Below, piece after piece: positions 15,722-24,450 of a stretch of 54,413 nucleotides of DNA; the first letter of the stretch is position 1, and each line of letters starts with the position of its first letter. The notes under the pieces were generated by a model. The model was given only the letters and a program-made list of their open reading frames with translations. It did not search any database and was not told the origin of the DNA. This stretch comes from Desulfobacteraceae bacterium (GTDB taxonomy: Bacteria > Desulfobacterota > Desulfobacteria > Desulfobacterales > Desulfosarcinaceae), in contig JABDIN010000017.1 in assembly GCA_013003715.1 (NCBI GenBank), positions 1-54,413 of the forward strand, given 5' to 3'. Position numbers and translations under genes: made by a program.

Positions 15722-18265
15722 ATGGACAAAGACAATAGCAGGACCTCCGGTAAACTGGGCACCTTCGCCGGTGTATTCACCCCCAGCGTGCTCACCATTC
15801 TGGGTATCATCCTGTTTCTGCGCCTGGGGTATGTGGTGGGCAACGCCGGGCTGGGCCGGGCACTGATCATCATCGCCCTGGCCAATACCATTTCCATCCT
15901 CACCAGCATCAGCCTGTCCGCGGTGGCCACGAACCTGAGGATTAAAGGGGGGGGTGATTATTATTTGATTTCCCGGACGCTTGGCCTGGAATTCGGCGGT
16001 TCCATCGGTCTCGTGTTGTTTCTGGCCCAATCGGTTTCCATTGCTTTCTATTGCATCGGATTTGCAGAAGCCGTGGCCGGTTTGCTCCCGGCATCCATTG
16101 CCCTCCCCCCCCGGCTGATTGCCTTCGGAGCGGTATCCTTTCTGTTTATTTTCGCATGGCTCGGGGCGGACTGGGCCACCAAATTTCAATTCGTGGTCAT
16201 GGCCTCCCTGGTCGCCGCATTGGTCTCATTTTTCTGGGGCGGCTGGATACACTGGGATTCGGCGCTACTGACCGCCAACTGGACCAATGGTGGAAGTTCC
16301 GTCCCCTTCTGGATACTCTTTGCCATCTTCTTTCCGGCCGTCACCGGTTTTACCCAGGGGGTCAGCATGTCCGGTGATCTGGCAGATCCGGGCAAAAGCC
16401 TGCCCACAGGCACCTTTCTGGCTGTGGGGATATCCATTATTGTCTATTTCGCCACGGCACTGATCTTTGCCGCGGCTATGCCCAACAGCGAACTCGCCGG
16501 TAATTACAGGGCCATGAAATCCGTGTCCAGATTCGGATTTCTCATCGATGCCGGGGTTGTGGCGGCGACGCTGTCATCGGCCATGGCCTCTTTTCTGGGT
16601 GCGCCGCGAATCCTGCAAGCCTTGTCGGCCGACCGGATTTTTTCTTTCCTGAACCCGTTTGCCAAGGGTTATGGCCCTTCCGCCAATCCCCGGCGCGGTG
16701 TGTTGCTGGCGACCGCCATCGCATTTGCCGTCATTGCCCTGGGCCAGTTGAATCTTGTGGCCCGGGTGGTGTCCATGTTCTTTCTGATCTCTTATGGATT
16801 GCTCAATTATGCCACGTTTTTCGAGGCCAGGACGGCCAGCCCGTCTTTCCGGCCCCGGTTCAAATGGTTCTCACCGCCGTTGAGCCTGGTCGGGTTTTTG
16901 ACCTGTGCCGGTGCCATGTTGGCCATCGACCCCAAAAGCGGTGCCGCGGCCATCGCGGTCCTGTTTGCGGTCCACCAGTATCTGAGACGGACCGCCGGCC
17001 CCGCACGATGGGCGGACAGCGGCCGCGCCTACCATATGCAGCAGGCGAGGAATCACATATTGTCGACGAACAAGTATCCGGCCCATGCCAGGGACTGGCG
17101 ACCGCATTTGCTTGTTTTCGCCCACGGCCGGGCAAAGCGAGAGGCATTGCTCACTTTTTCCTCATGGATTGAAGGCGGCTCCGGTTTCGCTCAAACCGTC
17201 CAAATCGTCGAGGGAGAAGGCGCCATCGCCAGAAAACAGCGCAGCGAAATGCATAAGGAACTGGTAGGGTTAATCTCTGAACACCAATTACCCATCTTTC
17301 CCCTAACCGTCAGCACACCGGAATTCTCCGATGCATTGAGTGTCTTGCTCCAAGGCACGGGCTTTGGCCCCATAACACCAAATACAGCGGTTCTCAACTG
17401 GTTCGGCAAAGCCGATGACACCATCCCGTGTATCAACCGGTACAATTATATCCAGCACCTCAGAACGATATTCCGATTCGGCAACAATATCGTTGTGCTT
17501 CGAAATGACGCCGAGACCTGGGACCGTGTCCGGAATGCACCGGTGGAGGGACGCCGGATCGATGTCTGGTGGCAAAACAATGCCACCAGCCGTCTCATGT
17601 TGCTCTTCGCCTATTTGATGACCCGGACAAAACCATGGAGTGAGGCCGCCATCCGCGTGCTCACCCAAGGCACCGGCGCCAATATCGAAGTCGAAAAGCA
17701 AGGTCTGAGCAAAACCCTCGATGATGTGCGCATCGAAGCCGAGGCCGTGGTGGTATCCTCCCTTGAACCGGAGGTGGTCGTGGATAATTCCAAAAACGCC
17801 GATATCGTATTCGTGCCGTTTACATTGAAAACCAATCAATTGATGGACTCCACGGGAAAATCATTTGACCGGTCCTTACCCAAATTGCCCGTGTGCGCCC
17901 TGGTACTCGCCGCTGAAGATATCGACCTGGACTCCGAACCCGAAGAAGGACCGGCCGCCCAAATCGCTGCAGCCGCGGATGCCCTTGAAACCGCCCGCAA
18001 AAGAGCGGAAAAGGCGGAAAAATACGCCGGCAAAGCCCATGATACCGTCGACATGATGAAGCGAAAACTCCAGCAACTCGAAGAAGAAGGGGATTCGGGC
18101 GCCATCCCCCTGGACAAGCACAAAGATTTGAAAGAAAAAGTGACTTCCGCCGAAGAAGCAGCGAAAAAGGCATTTCGCAATGCGGCCAAGGCCAAAACCA
18201 AAGCCGAGGATGCCGCAAAATCCGCCGGAAAAATTATCGAAAATCCCGATCCCCCTGAGAAATAA
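15722..18265 (+). CDS. SLC12-like cation-chloride cotransporter/amino acid permease with C-terminal coiled coil
   Basis: About 847 residues. The first 430 form an APC-fold transporter of about 12 helices: T-F-A-G-V-F-T-P-S-V-L-T-I-L-G-I-I-L-F-L-R-L-G near the start is the bacterial SLC12 (Na-K-Cl cotransporter-like) opening, and F-F-P-A-V-T-G-F-T-Q-G-V-S-M-S-G-D-L lies in the middle. A soluble region of about 270 residues follows, comparable to the SLC12 C-terminal domain (W-R-P-H-L-L-V-F, L-M-L-L-F-A-Y-L). The last 100 residues or so are Ala/Lys/Glu-rich coiled coil (A-D-A-L-E-T-A-R-K-R-A-E-K-A-E-K). Start ATG 15722 is chosen because the earlier frame from 15635 lacks family similarity. Transported ions are not deducible. 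Confidence 0.82.
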   Translation: MDKDNSRTSGKLGTFAGVFTPSVLTILGIILFLRLGYVVGNAGLGRALIIIALANTISILTSISLSAVATNLRIKGGGDYYLISRTLGLEFGGSIGLVLFLAQSVSIAFYCIGFAEAVAGLLPASIALPPRLIAFGAVSFLFIFAWLGADWATKFQFVVMASLVAALVSFFWGGWIHWDSALLTANWTNGGSSVPFWILFAIFFPAVTGFTQGVSMSGDLADPGKSLPTGTFLAVGISIIVYFATALIFAAAMPNSELAGNYRAMKSVSRFGFLIDAGVVAATLSSAMASFLGAPRILQALSADRIFSFLNPFAKGYGPSANPRRGVLLATAIAFAVIALGQLNLVARVVSMFFLISYGLLNYATFFEARTASPSFRPRFKWFSPPLSLVGFLTCAGAMLAIDPKSGAAAIAVLFAVHQYLRRTAGPARWADSGRAYHMQQARNHILSTNKYPAHARDWRPHLLVFAHGRAKREALLTFSSWIEGGSGFAQTVQIVEGEGAIARKQRSEMHKELVGLISEHQLPIFPLTVSTPEFSDALSVLLQGTGFGPITPNTAVLNWFGKADDTIPCINRYNYIQHLRTIFRFGNNIVVLRNDAETWDRVRNAPVEGRRIDVWWQNNATSRLMLLFAYLMTRTKPWSEAAIRVLTQGTGANIEVEKQGLSKTLDDVRIEAEAVVVSSLEPEVVVDNSKNADIVFVPFTLKTNQLMDSTGKSFDRSLPKLPVCALVLAAEDIDLDSEPEEGPAAQIAAAADALETARKRAEKAEKYAGKAHDTVDMMKRKLQQLEEEGDSGAIPLDKHKDLKEKVTSAEEAAKKAFRNAAKAKTKAEDAAKSAGKIIENPDPPEK

Positions 18266-18337
18266 AAAACATCCCGTATTTGTGAGAATGACATTTTCCT
18301 CATTTCATCATTCGGAACGACTCACCCATTTTTTCTC

Positions 18338-18367
18338 TTGACAATACCCGTGGAGATGTACTTATCT
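18338..18367 (+). promoter_or_regulatory. Candidate promoter for the cobalamin-riboswitch transcript
   Basis: TTGACA at 18338-18343, then 18 bases, then TTATCT at 18362-18367. The -35 is consensus, the -10 only moderate. It lies just before the riboswitch. Confidence 0.45.
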
Positions 18368-18374
18368 GGGTCAT

Positions 18375-18592
18375 AATTCAGGTGCAGCAGGGAAGGCGTA
18401 GACCACAAAACGCTTTCCCACGCTTAATAGGGAACTCCGTGTAACTCGGAGACGGGCCCGCCGCTGTGAACCCTGCTCCCGTAGTCGTATCGGGAGACCC
18501 CTTTCAACACATCCGCGCCACTGTTCCTTTAAGAACGGGAAGGCCGTTGAAAGGGCGGGGAAGTCAGAAGACCTGCCTGGATAAATATAGCC
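18375..18592 (+). ncRNA. Cobalamin (AdoCbl) riboswitch
   Basis: The conserved blocks appear in order: AATAGGGAA (18426-18433), GACGGGCCCGCCGCTGTGA (18451-18469), GCCACTG (18517-18523), GGGAAGGC (18537-18544) and the B12 box AGTCAGAAGACCTGCC (18562-18577). Adenosylcobalamin binding should lower expression of the btuB-like receptor downstream. The probable expression platform is the terminator at 18678-18716. Confidence 0.95.
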
Positions 18593-18677
18593 AGTACATC
18601 GGGAAAATAATCCTGATTGCCGCCCTCGCGGACCACAGGGCGCATGGCGCTATGATCAGCGGATAAAAAAGGGACAT

Positions 18678-18716
18678 CCCCGGATCGATTTCAACAATCG
18701 GTACGGGGTTTTTTTT
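18678..18716 (+). terminator. Rho-independent terminator, probable riboswitch expression platform
   Basis: CCCCG-(GAT)-CGATT / AATCG-(GTA)-CGGGG forms a hairpin with a 3x3 internal loop and a 5-base apical loop. Eight T residues follow (18709-18716). It lies between the riboswitch and btuB, so ligand-dependent termination is the likely control mode. Confidence 0.72.
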
Positions 18717-18742
18717 GCCCAAAAGGAGATGGTGCGGAAAAT

Positions 18743-20797
18743 ATGAATATGGGGAAATGTGTTGCAAATACTTTTACATCGGTTGGTCTACTAATGGTCC
18801 TGGCGTTCCTCGTCACCGGCCGTGTCGGGGCTGAAACGCAAAAAGATTATGAACTTCCGGAATACGTGGTAACAGCGTCACGGAACGAAAAAAGGACCGT
18901 GGACGTTCCGGTAAGAACCCAGGTTATCATCCCCGGGCAGATCGAGCTGTCCGGTGTGGTGGATCTTGGCGATCTTATCGGCAAGTATGTCACCGGACAT
19001 ATGCACAAATTCAGTGGTATGTCGAATCCGGTGGGATTGAGAGGGCTTCGCTCCGAATCCCACGGCGATGATGTGAAAGGATATGTACTCATTCTCGTGG
19101 ACGGGCACCGCATGGGGACGGGCAATGCAGCCAAAATCAGTGTGGACCGTATCGACCGCGTCGAGGTGGTGAAAGGTCCGGCGTCGGCCCTCTATGGTTC
19201 TGCTGCCATCGGCGGGGTGGTCAATGTCATCACCAAAAAAGGAAGCGGAACGCCTGAAACCACCCTGGCGGCGGAATACGGCAGTTTTGATTACCGGAAA
19301 GGGCGTATTTCTTCAGGGGGTGAATGGGGAGACCGCCTGGCCTATCATTTCACCGCCTCCACGATGTGTATGGATGATTTCCAGGTTCCCGAGTACGGCC
19401 GCGTACACAACTCATCGGAAAATCAATCACGGGTGGGTGGAAACTTCACCTTTTCGGCCGGAGAAAATCACGAATTCCGGTTGGGCGGTAATTATGCCGA
19501 ACTCAAAGGGGAGTACCCCTCATGGGCGGCCGGCACCTACTCGGAATATGATGGGACACGCTCCGACCACTTCGACAAAAGCCATGGTTACGCGGACCTG
19601 GAATACAATGGCGGATTTCGGAGCGGCAAGCTCCGGTGGAAAGGTTTGGGCTACTATCTGTGGGATCTGAACCACTGGTATTACAGGGGGTGGGACGGGA
19701 CCCCGCCAAATGACAACCAGACCAGATCCACGGATACCACCACCGGGACAGACCATCAGTTGACCATGAAACTGGCGGATTGGAACGCGCTTGTGCTGGG
19801 ATTCAACCTGGAGTGGCTTGAAAAAAAGTCAACCGCCAAATCCGGTGGTGCGGACACCATACCGTTTACGCCGGGGATGACCTATGAGACCCAATCGCTT
19901 TTTATTCAGGAGGAACTGGATCTTCTGGAAAACCGTGTGAACATCTCCCTTGCCGGCCGGTACGACCGGTTCAGCGTGGAGACCAAACGGCCGGACACCG
20001 GGGACTTCGAATCCTTCAAGGAGAATACCGAAACCTATGATCACTTCTCGCCCAAGGCCGGTATGGGTGTCAAATTTTTCGATGAAGCCCTTCGCCTGAG
20101 AACCAACATCGGCAGCGGATTTAAAACACCCTCAGCGGATCAGCTCTCGGCGGAATACCAAAAGGATGCCACCACACTTTACCGGGGCAACGCGGACCTG
20201 GATCCGGAAACCAGCCTTACCGTCGATATCGGGGCGGACTTCTACCATGATCTCTTTGATATCGGCCTGACGTTCTTCCACACCGACTTCAAGGACAAAA
20301 TTGTGGATACGACCTACACCGAAGGGACATTGTACGTGAACTCATGGAAAAACAGCGGAGATGCCGAAATCGAGGGGATCGACCTGGACGTCAACTGGCA
20401 TATCGGCCGGACCTTCGACATCGATCCCGAACTCCTCTTTTTCACCCGGATAACCTTCAACACCAAGTTTGAGGATAAAAAGGCGGACACGGACCTGCTC
20501 TATATTTCGGATTACGAGGTGAAATCCGGCCTGAATTACAGCTACGACACCTTCTCCGCCGCGTTGTCGCATGTGGTGGTGGGCCCACAGAAGATAGAAA
20601 ACCATGACTCATGGCCGGCGACAATTGAAGAAAAAAAAGCGTTCAGCTTTTGGGACCTGACACTAACATACGGGTTCCTTGGGAGCTTCGAAGCCCATCT
20701 GAACATCACTAACCTGCTGGATGAAAAATACGAGTGGGTACGCGGCTATATCCAGCCCGAACGTTCATTCCGGTTCGGCATATCGTATACGTTTTAA
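18743..20797 (+). CDS. btuB: TonB-dependent outer-membrane receptor, BtuB-like
   Basis: A 684-residue outer-membrane receptor. A signal peptide (about residues 1-32) is followed by a probable TonB box (E-L-P-E-Y-V-V-T-A-S-R, about 38-48), the plug domain (G-L-R-G-L-R-S-E, V-L-I-L-V-D-G-H-R-M-G, D-R-I-D-R-V-E-V-V-K-G-P-A-S-A-L-Y-G-S-A-A-I-G-G-V-V-N-V-I-T-K) and a 22-strand barrel ending in F-R-F-G-I-S-Y-T-F with terminal aromatic residue. The cobalamin riboswitch immediately upstream strongly supports corrinoid as ligand. It would feed BtuFCD encoded at 2.7-5.5 kb. The AAGGAG is about 15 bases before ATG 18743; a second ATG at 18749 is a close alternative. No tonB/exbBD in the window. Confidence 0.93.
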   Translation: MNMGKCVANTFTSVGLLMVLAFLVTGRVGAETQKDYELPEYVVTASRNEKRTVDVPVRTQVIIPGQIELSGVVDLGDLIGKYVTGHMHKFSGMSNPVGLRGLRSESHGDDVKGYVLILVDGHRMGTGNAAKISVDRIDRVEVVKGPASALYGSAAIGGVVNVITKKGSGTPETTLAAEYGSFDYRKGRISSGGEWGDRLAYHFTASTMCMDDFQVPEYGRVHNSSENQSRVGGNFTFSAGENHEFRLGGNYAELKGEYPSWAAGTYSEYDGTRSDHFDKSHGYADLEYNGGFRSGKLRWKGLGYYLWDLNHWYYRGWDGTPPNDNQTRSTDTTTGTDHQLTMKLADWNALVLGFNLEWLEKKSTAKSGGADTIPFTPGMTYETQSLFIQEELDLLENRVNISLAGRYDRFSVETKRPDTGDFESFKENTETYDHFSPKAGMGVKFFDEALRLRTNIGSGFKTPSADQLSAEYQKDATTLYRGNADLDPETSLTVDIGADFYHDLFDIGLTFFHTDFKDKIVDTTYTEGTLYVNSWKNSGDAEIEGIDLDVNWHIGRTFDIDPELLFFTRITFNTKFEDKKADTDLLYISDYEVKSGLNYSYDTFSAALSHVVVGPQKIENHDSWPATIEEKKAFSFWDLTLTYGFLGSFEAHLNITNLLDEKYEWVRGYIQPERSFRFGISYTF

Positions 20798-20841
20798 TTT
20801 AACCGGGACCGCCGTCTAAAAAATCAATAAAGGAGAGCAAT

Positions 20842-21096
20842 ATGAAAACAGGTCTGATTGTTTACATTACCGGCAAGCCTGATTCCCGCATCACGGCAAC
20901 CCAAATCCTAAACAAACTGAGTGTGGCCGCAGACTGTATCGAGGTCATCACTCACAACAGCGGTCATTTCGACATCAGTAATGCCTGGTGGGCGCTGACC
21001 GCCAAAGGCATGCACCGTATCGTCTGCCGGACCGCCCGCATGAACGCTTCCGGAGACATATCCCTGTCGGATAAAGAATTGCGGTTATGCGGTTGA
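20842..21096 (+). CDS. Uncharacterised 84-residue protein in the B12-regulated btuB unit
   Basis: A short gene 44 bp after btuB on the same strand, with a good AAAGGAG 6 bases before the ATG and no terminator between, so it should share the riboswitch-controlled transcript. The product is cytoplasmic-looking (no signal peptide or membrane segment), with alternating strand/helix composition: K-T-G-L-I-V-Y-I-T-G-K-P-D opens it like a small alpha/beta domain, and G-H-F-D-I-S-N-A-W-W-A-L-T-A-K-G-M-H lies in the centre. Cysteines occur at about residues 32, 61 and 83. I do not recognise the family. A role tied to corrinoid handling is suggested only by position. Confidence 0.7.
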   Translation: MKTGLIVYITGKPDSRITATQILNKLSVAADCIEVITHNSGHFDISNAWWALTAKGMHRIVCRTARMNASGDISLSDKELRLCG

Positions 21097-21185
21097 TGCC
21101 TTATTGACTCACCTTGCAACGATTACATCGACTATTTTTTGTGATTTGGCAATCGCAAGTATCAACGATACGGATAGAATTTATC

Positions 21186-21716
21186 CTAAGTTTCAATCTG
21201 CGGGTTTTTAGGTTTTTTCTCCAATATAGCATCAATGAAATCCGATTTTGCAGACGCATATTCATTGCCGTCTTTCCACTCTTTTTGGGATAGTCTTTTC
21301 TTCAGGGCTTCATATTGTTTCGCTGTTGCTGGATTGTGAAGTAAATGATCACGAAAAAAAAGATGATCCTCGAAAAAAGTGTGACCTCTATAGACCAGAT
21401 GAAGATGTTGCGTATGATTATTATTCTGATCAAGCATTACAAAATATCTTCGAAACGGCATATACACTTCGTATTCCGGTATATATCCGTACCCCATCGC
21501 CGTTATGGGCTCGACATAGTCCCCAAGGGCATGACCGTCATCGATGCCGATTAAAATATCCACGATCGGTTTTGCGAAAATGCCGGGGATGGCGGTGCTC
21601 CCGATGTGATGTATTTCAACATCCCGCCGTAAATTGGTGTGTAATTTTTCTAATATTCTACTGAAAGCATCGGCCCATTCTTTAGCGTGGGGTTCCAAAA
21701 CTACTTTCATCTTCAA
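21186..21716 (-). CDS. GrpB-family protein (UPF0157, nucleotidyltransferase fold)
   Basis: A 176-residue protein with the GrpB pattern: V-E-I-H-H-I-G-S-T-A-I-P-G near residue 33, K-P-I-V-D-I-L-I-G-I near 49, and later H-L-H-L-V-Y-R-G, F-R-D-H-L-L-H-N-P near 120-130. The fold belongs to the nucleotidyltransferase superfamily (G-S-T ... D-I-L). The cellular substrate is not established; some relatives are annotated as dephospho-CoA-kinase-linked domains. It is convergent with the 84-residue gene. The base composition is slightly AT-richer than neighbours, a mild hint of later acquisition. Family call is confident, role unknown. Confidence 0.88.
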   Translation of the reverse strand: MKMKVVLEPHAKEWADAFSRILEKLHTNLRRDVEIHHIGSTAIPGIFAKPIVDILIGIDDGHALGDYVEPITAMGYGYIPEYEVYMPFRRYFVMLDQNNNHTQHLHLVYRGHTFFEDHLFFRDHLLHNPATAKQYEALKKRLSQKEWKDGNEYASAKSDFIDAILEKKPKNPQIET

Positions 21717-22282
21717 CTCCTATCCAGGGCCATGACATTCAGGGGACAAGGGGGTCTGTCGGCGATCCGGAGCAATCCTCTCTCCCATACCTATCGGAGG
21801 ATACTTGGTGTGCCGAGTCCACATGTTTGTCTTGCCACGGCACGCATTGTCTCAATCGCCCCGCTTCCGTCCGCTCACTGCCTTCGACAACTATTTGAGG
21901 GTGTAGGGAGTTTTTTATTATGAAGCAGAGGGCAAGCGGGTTGGGTGATTTTTCAGCCGCGCTTGTGCATTGTTTAAATGCTTTAGGCATCGTTGGTAAA
22001 AAACAGGGCAATGGAGACATGTTCACTAGCACGCGTGCTTCCTATACACCCTAATTAATTGTTAATATAGAATAAATACTGATTTAGGTACGAGTCCTTA
22101 CGCATGAGTTTGCACAACGGAATGAAAAATTATCCAGCTCGCGGCTCCATTGGAAAAACTCCGGGACCCCAAAGGCCTTGGGACTGCGGTGTCCCGCCAG
22201 ACGACTGCAACCGAATTTGTAACCCACCGGCTATCCGGTGTTCCGGACTGCGATCTTTTCTTTTAGACATGTGTTTGAAGCA
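21717..22282. other. Gene-free stretch, nothing recognised
   Basis: A 566-bp gap before the rhodanese-MBL gene, which is transcribed toward it. Open frames on both strands up to about 97 codons show no family resemblance or ribosome binding site. An AT-rich patch lies near 22050-22085. It could be a decayed gene. Confidence 0.4.
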
Positions 22283-23428
22283 TTACCGCGCGTGGTGGAC
22301 ACTGGCGGCGCATTCGTTCTTGCCGATGTCCATGATCTCCTGTTGCTCCTCGTCCACCTCGGCCAGTCCGGCGTTGATGTCGCGGATTTTGGCGTATTCC
22401 TCGGGCTGGGGCCGCATATTGGCCTCGATGAACTCATAAAAATCGTCTGCATTGTCGATGGCGTATATGTCCGCGTTGAGGGATTTTATTTTCCCCATGG
22501 TGGCGGCGAATAATAGGTTCTCGTCGGCCTCGTCCCATTCCATGTAATGACCGGGCAGGATGACGGTGTCGTCCGCCAGCTTGAGCAGGGTGCCGGTCAT
22601 GGTCCCGAACAATAGTTCTGACCACGCCTTGGCCATGCCGCCCAGGTCCGGCCGTCCGATGGATTTGATAAACACCGTGTCTCCGGTGATGAGATATTTC
22701 CCGTCGATCCGGTAGCAGGTGCTGCCGGGGGTGTGGCCCGGCGTATGAATGATCTCGACCTCAGGCCCTTCGCCCATGCGATGCCGGTCGCCGTGACGGG
22801 CGGGTGTATAGGGAAACCGGGCTTCCTTGAAATCGTCCGCCGGCGCCACGATTTCCACGGCCGCGGCGCGGCGCAGCATGTCGCTGCCGGAAATATAATC
22901 GGCCTGGCGGTGGGTCTCGAAGGTTTTGGTGACGGCACACCCCTTGTCCTTGGCAAAATCGAGGTAGAACTTGAAATTCTTGGCCGGATCGAAAACCATC
23001 ATCTCCCGGCCGCTGATCAACCCATAGCTGCAGGAGGCTTTGCCCGGGCGGCGGAACTGGAATAGTTCATAGTTACCGCCTTTGGCAACCCGTACCGGCG
23101 CGAGAAGATTACCCCAGGCCTTGATACCCACCTTCATATGAGCGACGTCCGTATACCCACGGCCGGTCAATATTTCGCCAATATATTTCGATGAGCCTTC
23201 CCTGGCGCAGACAATTCGGACTTTTTTCCCATGGGGCACTTTGGCCACACTCTCGTCCTCCATTTCGATGAACTCCATGTAGGGGACGTTGAGCATGTCC
23301 ACGGGAAAAGGGCCTTCTACCTTGAACCGGCCGAACTCGACATCGTTTCGCACATCCAGCAGCAAAAAATCATCCCGGTTGACCAGCCAGCCGAACATAT
23401 CCTCGGCCGTAAAAGATCCAAGTGCCAT
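22283..23428 (-). CDS. Rhodanese-metallo-beta-lactamase fusion (persulfide dioxygenase-like)
   Basis: A 381-residue two-domain protein. Residues 1-110 are a rhodanese domain (L-L-L-D-V-R-N-D-V-E-F), with the active-site cysteine in V-C-A-R-E-G-S-S-K-Y-I-G. Residues about 120-340 are an ETHE1/CstB-like metallo-beta-lactamase fold: H-T-P-G-H-T-P-G-S, I-T-G-D-T-V-F and L-P-G-H-Y supply later metal ligands. The first motif, however, reads T-H-R-Q-A-D-Y-I-S-G where dioxygenases normally have T-H-x-H-A-D-H, so two ligand positions differ. Such fusions oxidise glutathione- or CoA-persulfides or move sulfane sulfur, plausible in a sulfur-metabolising anaerobe. The ATG at 23428 has GGAGGTG upstream. 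The C-terminal 40 residues or so are an unmatched acidic helix. Confidence 0.85.
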   Translation of the reverse strand: MALGSFTAEDMFGWLVNRDDFLLLDVRNDVEFGRFKVEGPFPVDMLNVPYMEFIEMEDESVAKVPHGKKVRIVCAREGSSKYIGEILTGRGYTDVAHMKVGIKAWGNLLAPVRVAKGGNYELFQFRRPGKASCSYGLISGREMMVFDPAKNFKFYLDFAKDKGCAVTKTFETHRQADYISGSDMLRRAAAVEIVAPADDFKEARFPYTPARHGDRHRMGEGPEVEIIHTPGHTPGSTCYRIDGKYLITGDTVFIKSIGRPDLGGMAKAWSELLFGTMTGTLLKLADDTVILPGHYMEWDEADENLLFAATMGKIKSLNADIYAIDNADDFYEFIEANMRPQPEEYAKIRDINAGLAEVDEEQQEIMDIGKNECAASVHHAR

Positions 23429-23939
23429 TTTTCACCTCCATTATTTGCAAATTCAGGATTTCAGTCCGTTCGCCGAGTGAATAAGCGCATGGGACGGGCT
23501 TATATTAATCCGGCAATTAAATAGGTACAGTGACGTATCGCTGATTCGCGTAATGAGTTTCCGCCGGAACGTACTGGGGACAAGCCTTCTTGGCGCCACC
23601 GCCTCCCATAAACCAGAAATACGAGTTTTGCGTATTTATCCGCCGGAGCAATAATACCATGAGATCAATGAATTCATTCACCTTAGGGCGTTCGATTAGT
23701 TCATAGTGTGTACAATAACACCGGACACGACCCTGTCAAGACCCATGGATACCCATTTCAGGGCGACGGCATGTCCACCCGGCATGGAACAATATACGTC
23801 GACATTCCGTCCGTACCTGGAAACAAGGTACAGCTATCCTTTAAAAATGGCCAGCATACCGCCATTTGACATTTGGGCTTTGAATTTTGACATTGGGAAA
23901 AGCGATGGCCCTGATGCCAACGGAATCAATTACGCTTCC
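23429..23939. other. Gene-free stretch with repeat remnant
   Basis: A 511-bp gap. It holds the rhodanese-MBL promoter side, a short inverted repeat (AAATACG 23617-23623 / CGTATTT 23631-23637) and the right half of the interspersed element at 23834-23894. No gene is supported. Confidence 0.45.
23834..23894 (+). repeat. Interspersed palindromic element, copy F (right half)
   Basis: CTATCCTTTAAAAATGG, GCATACCGCCATTTGA, then TTTGGGCTTT and a terminal TTTTGACATT align with the right half of the 26285 copy. The left half is not recognisable. Confidence 0.6.
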
Positions 23940-24446
23940 TCAGGGCTGTATGTCTATGGGCGTACCTGCATCCACGGCCTGCCATATCTCGTCCATGGCC
24001 GGGTTGGATAGGCCTATGCATCCGTCCGTCCAGTTGAACCACCGGGTTATCAGGGACAACCGGCCCCACCCGTTTTTCTGGCCGTGGATCATGATCTGTC
24101 CGCCAGGCTTGACGCCCATCTCCCCGGCGCGTTTTTTATCGGCCGCATTGGGGTAGGAGATATGGATGGCCTTGTAAAAGGCGCTGTCGGCTTTTTTGTA
24201 ATCGAGGATATAGCGTCCCTCTGGTGTGCGTTCATCCCCCTCCTGCTGCTTGTGGCCCTTGGGGTTTGCTCCGAATACAACGTGATAGGTTTTCAGGACT
24301 TTCCCGTTCCGCTTCAAATAAAGCCTGGATTCGGATTTGACAACCAGGACCAGATCCGCCTTCTCGATTCCGAAAACGGTTGCCGGCAGCAACATCAGAA
24401 AAATGAGAACCAGGGTTTTCACCGTCTTTCCACCCTTTTCGGACAT
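23940..24446 (-). CDS. L,D-transpeptidase (YkuD domain), secreted
   Basis: About 168 residues with an N-terminal signal/anchor (T-L-V-L-I-F-L-M-L-L-P-A-T-V-F-G) and a YkuD domain. The catalytic motif H-G-x(n)-S/T-x-G-C-x-x-L is visible as I-M-I-H-G-Q and T-D-G-C-I-G-L-S-N, with the nucleophile in D-G-C. A D-L-V-L-V-V-K-S-E-S-R-L-Y-L strand opens the domain as usual. It would cross-link peptidoglycan or attach lipoproteins in the periplasm. The ATG at 24446 lies only 4 bases past the upstream stop codon, implying coupling; an in-frame GTG about 24 bases later, preceded by GGGTGG, is an alternative start. Confidence 0.85.
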   Translation of the reverse strand: MSEKGGKTVKTLVLIFLMLLPATVFGIEKADLVLVVKSESRLYLKRNGKVLKTYHVVFGANPKGHKQQEGDERTPEGRYILDYKKADSAFYKAIHISYPNAADKKRAGEMGVKPGGQIMIHGQKNGWGRLSLITRWFNWTDGCIGLSNPAMDEIWQAVDAGTPIDIQP

Positions 24447-24450
24447 AAAT

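Noticed and set aside
18729-18746. Five-codon leader peptide overlapping the btuB start (ATGA)
   Set aside because: Its ATG lies one base from the AAGGAG, too close for efficient initiation; coupling cannot be shown from sequence.
21739-22032. 97-codon minus-strand frame in the gap before the rhodanese-MBL gene
   Set aside because: No ribosome binding site, no recognised domain, and the composition is unlike the flanking genes.
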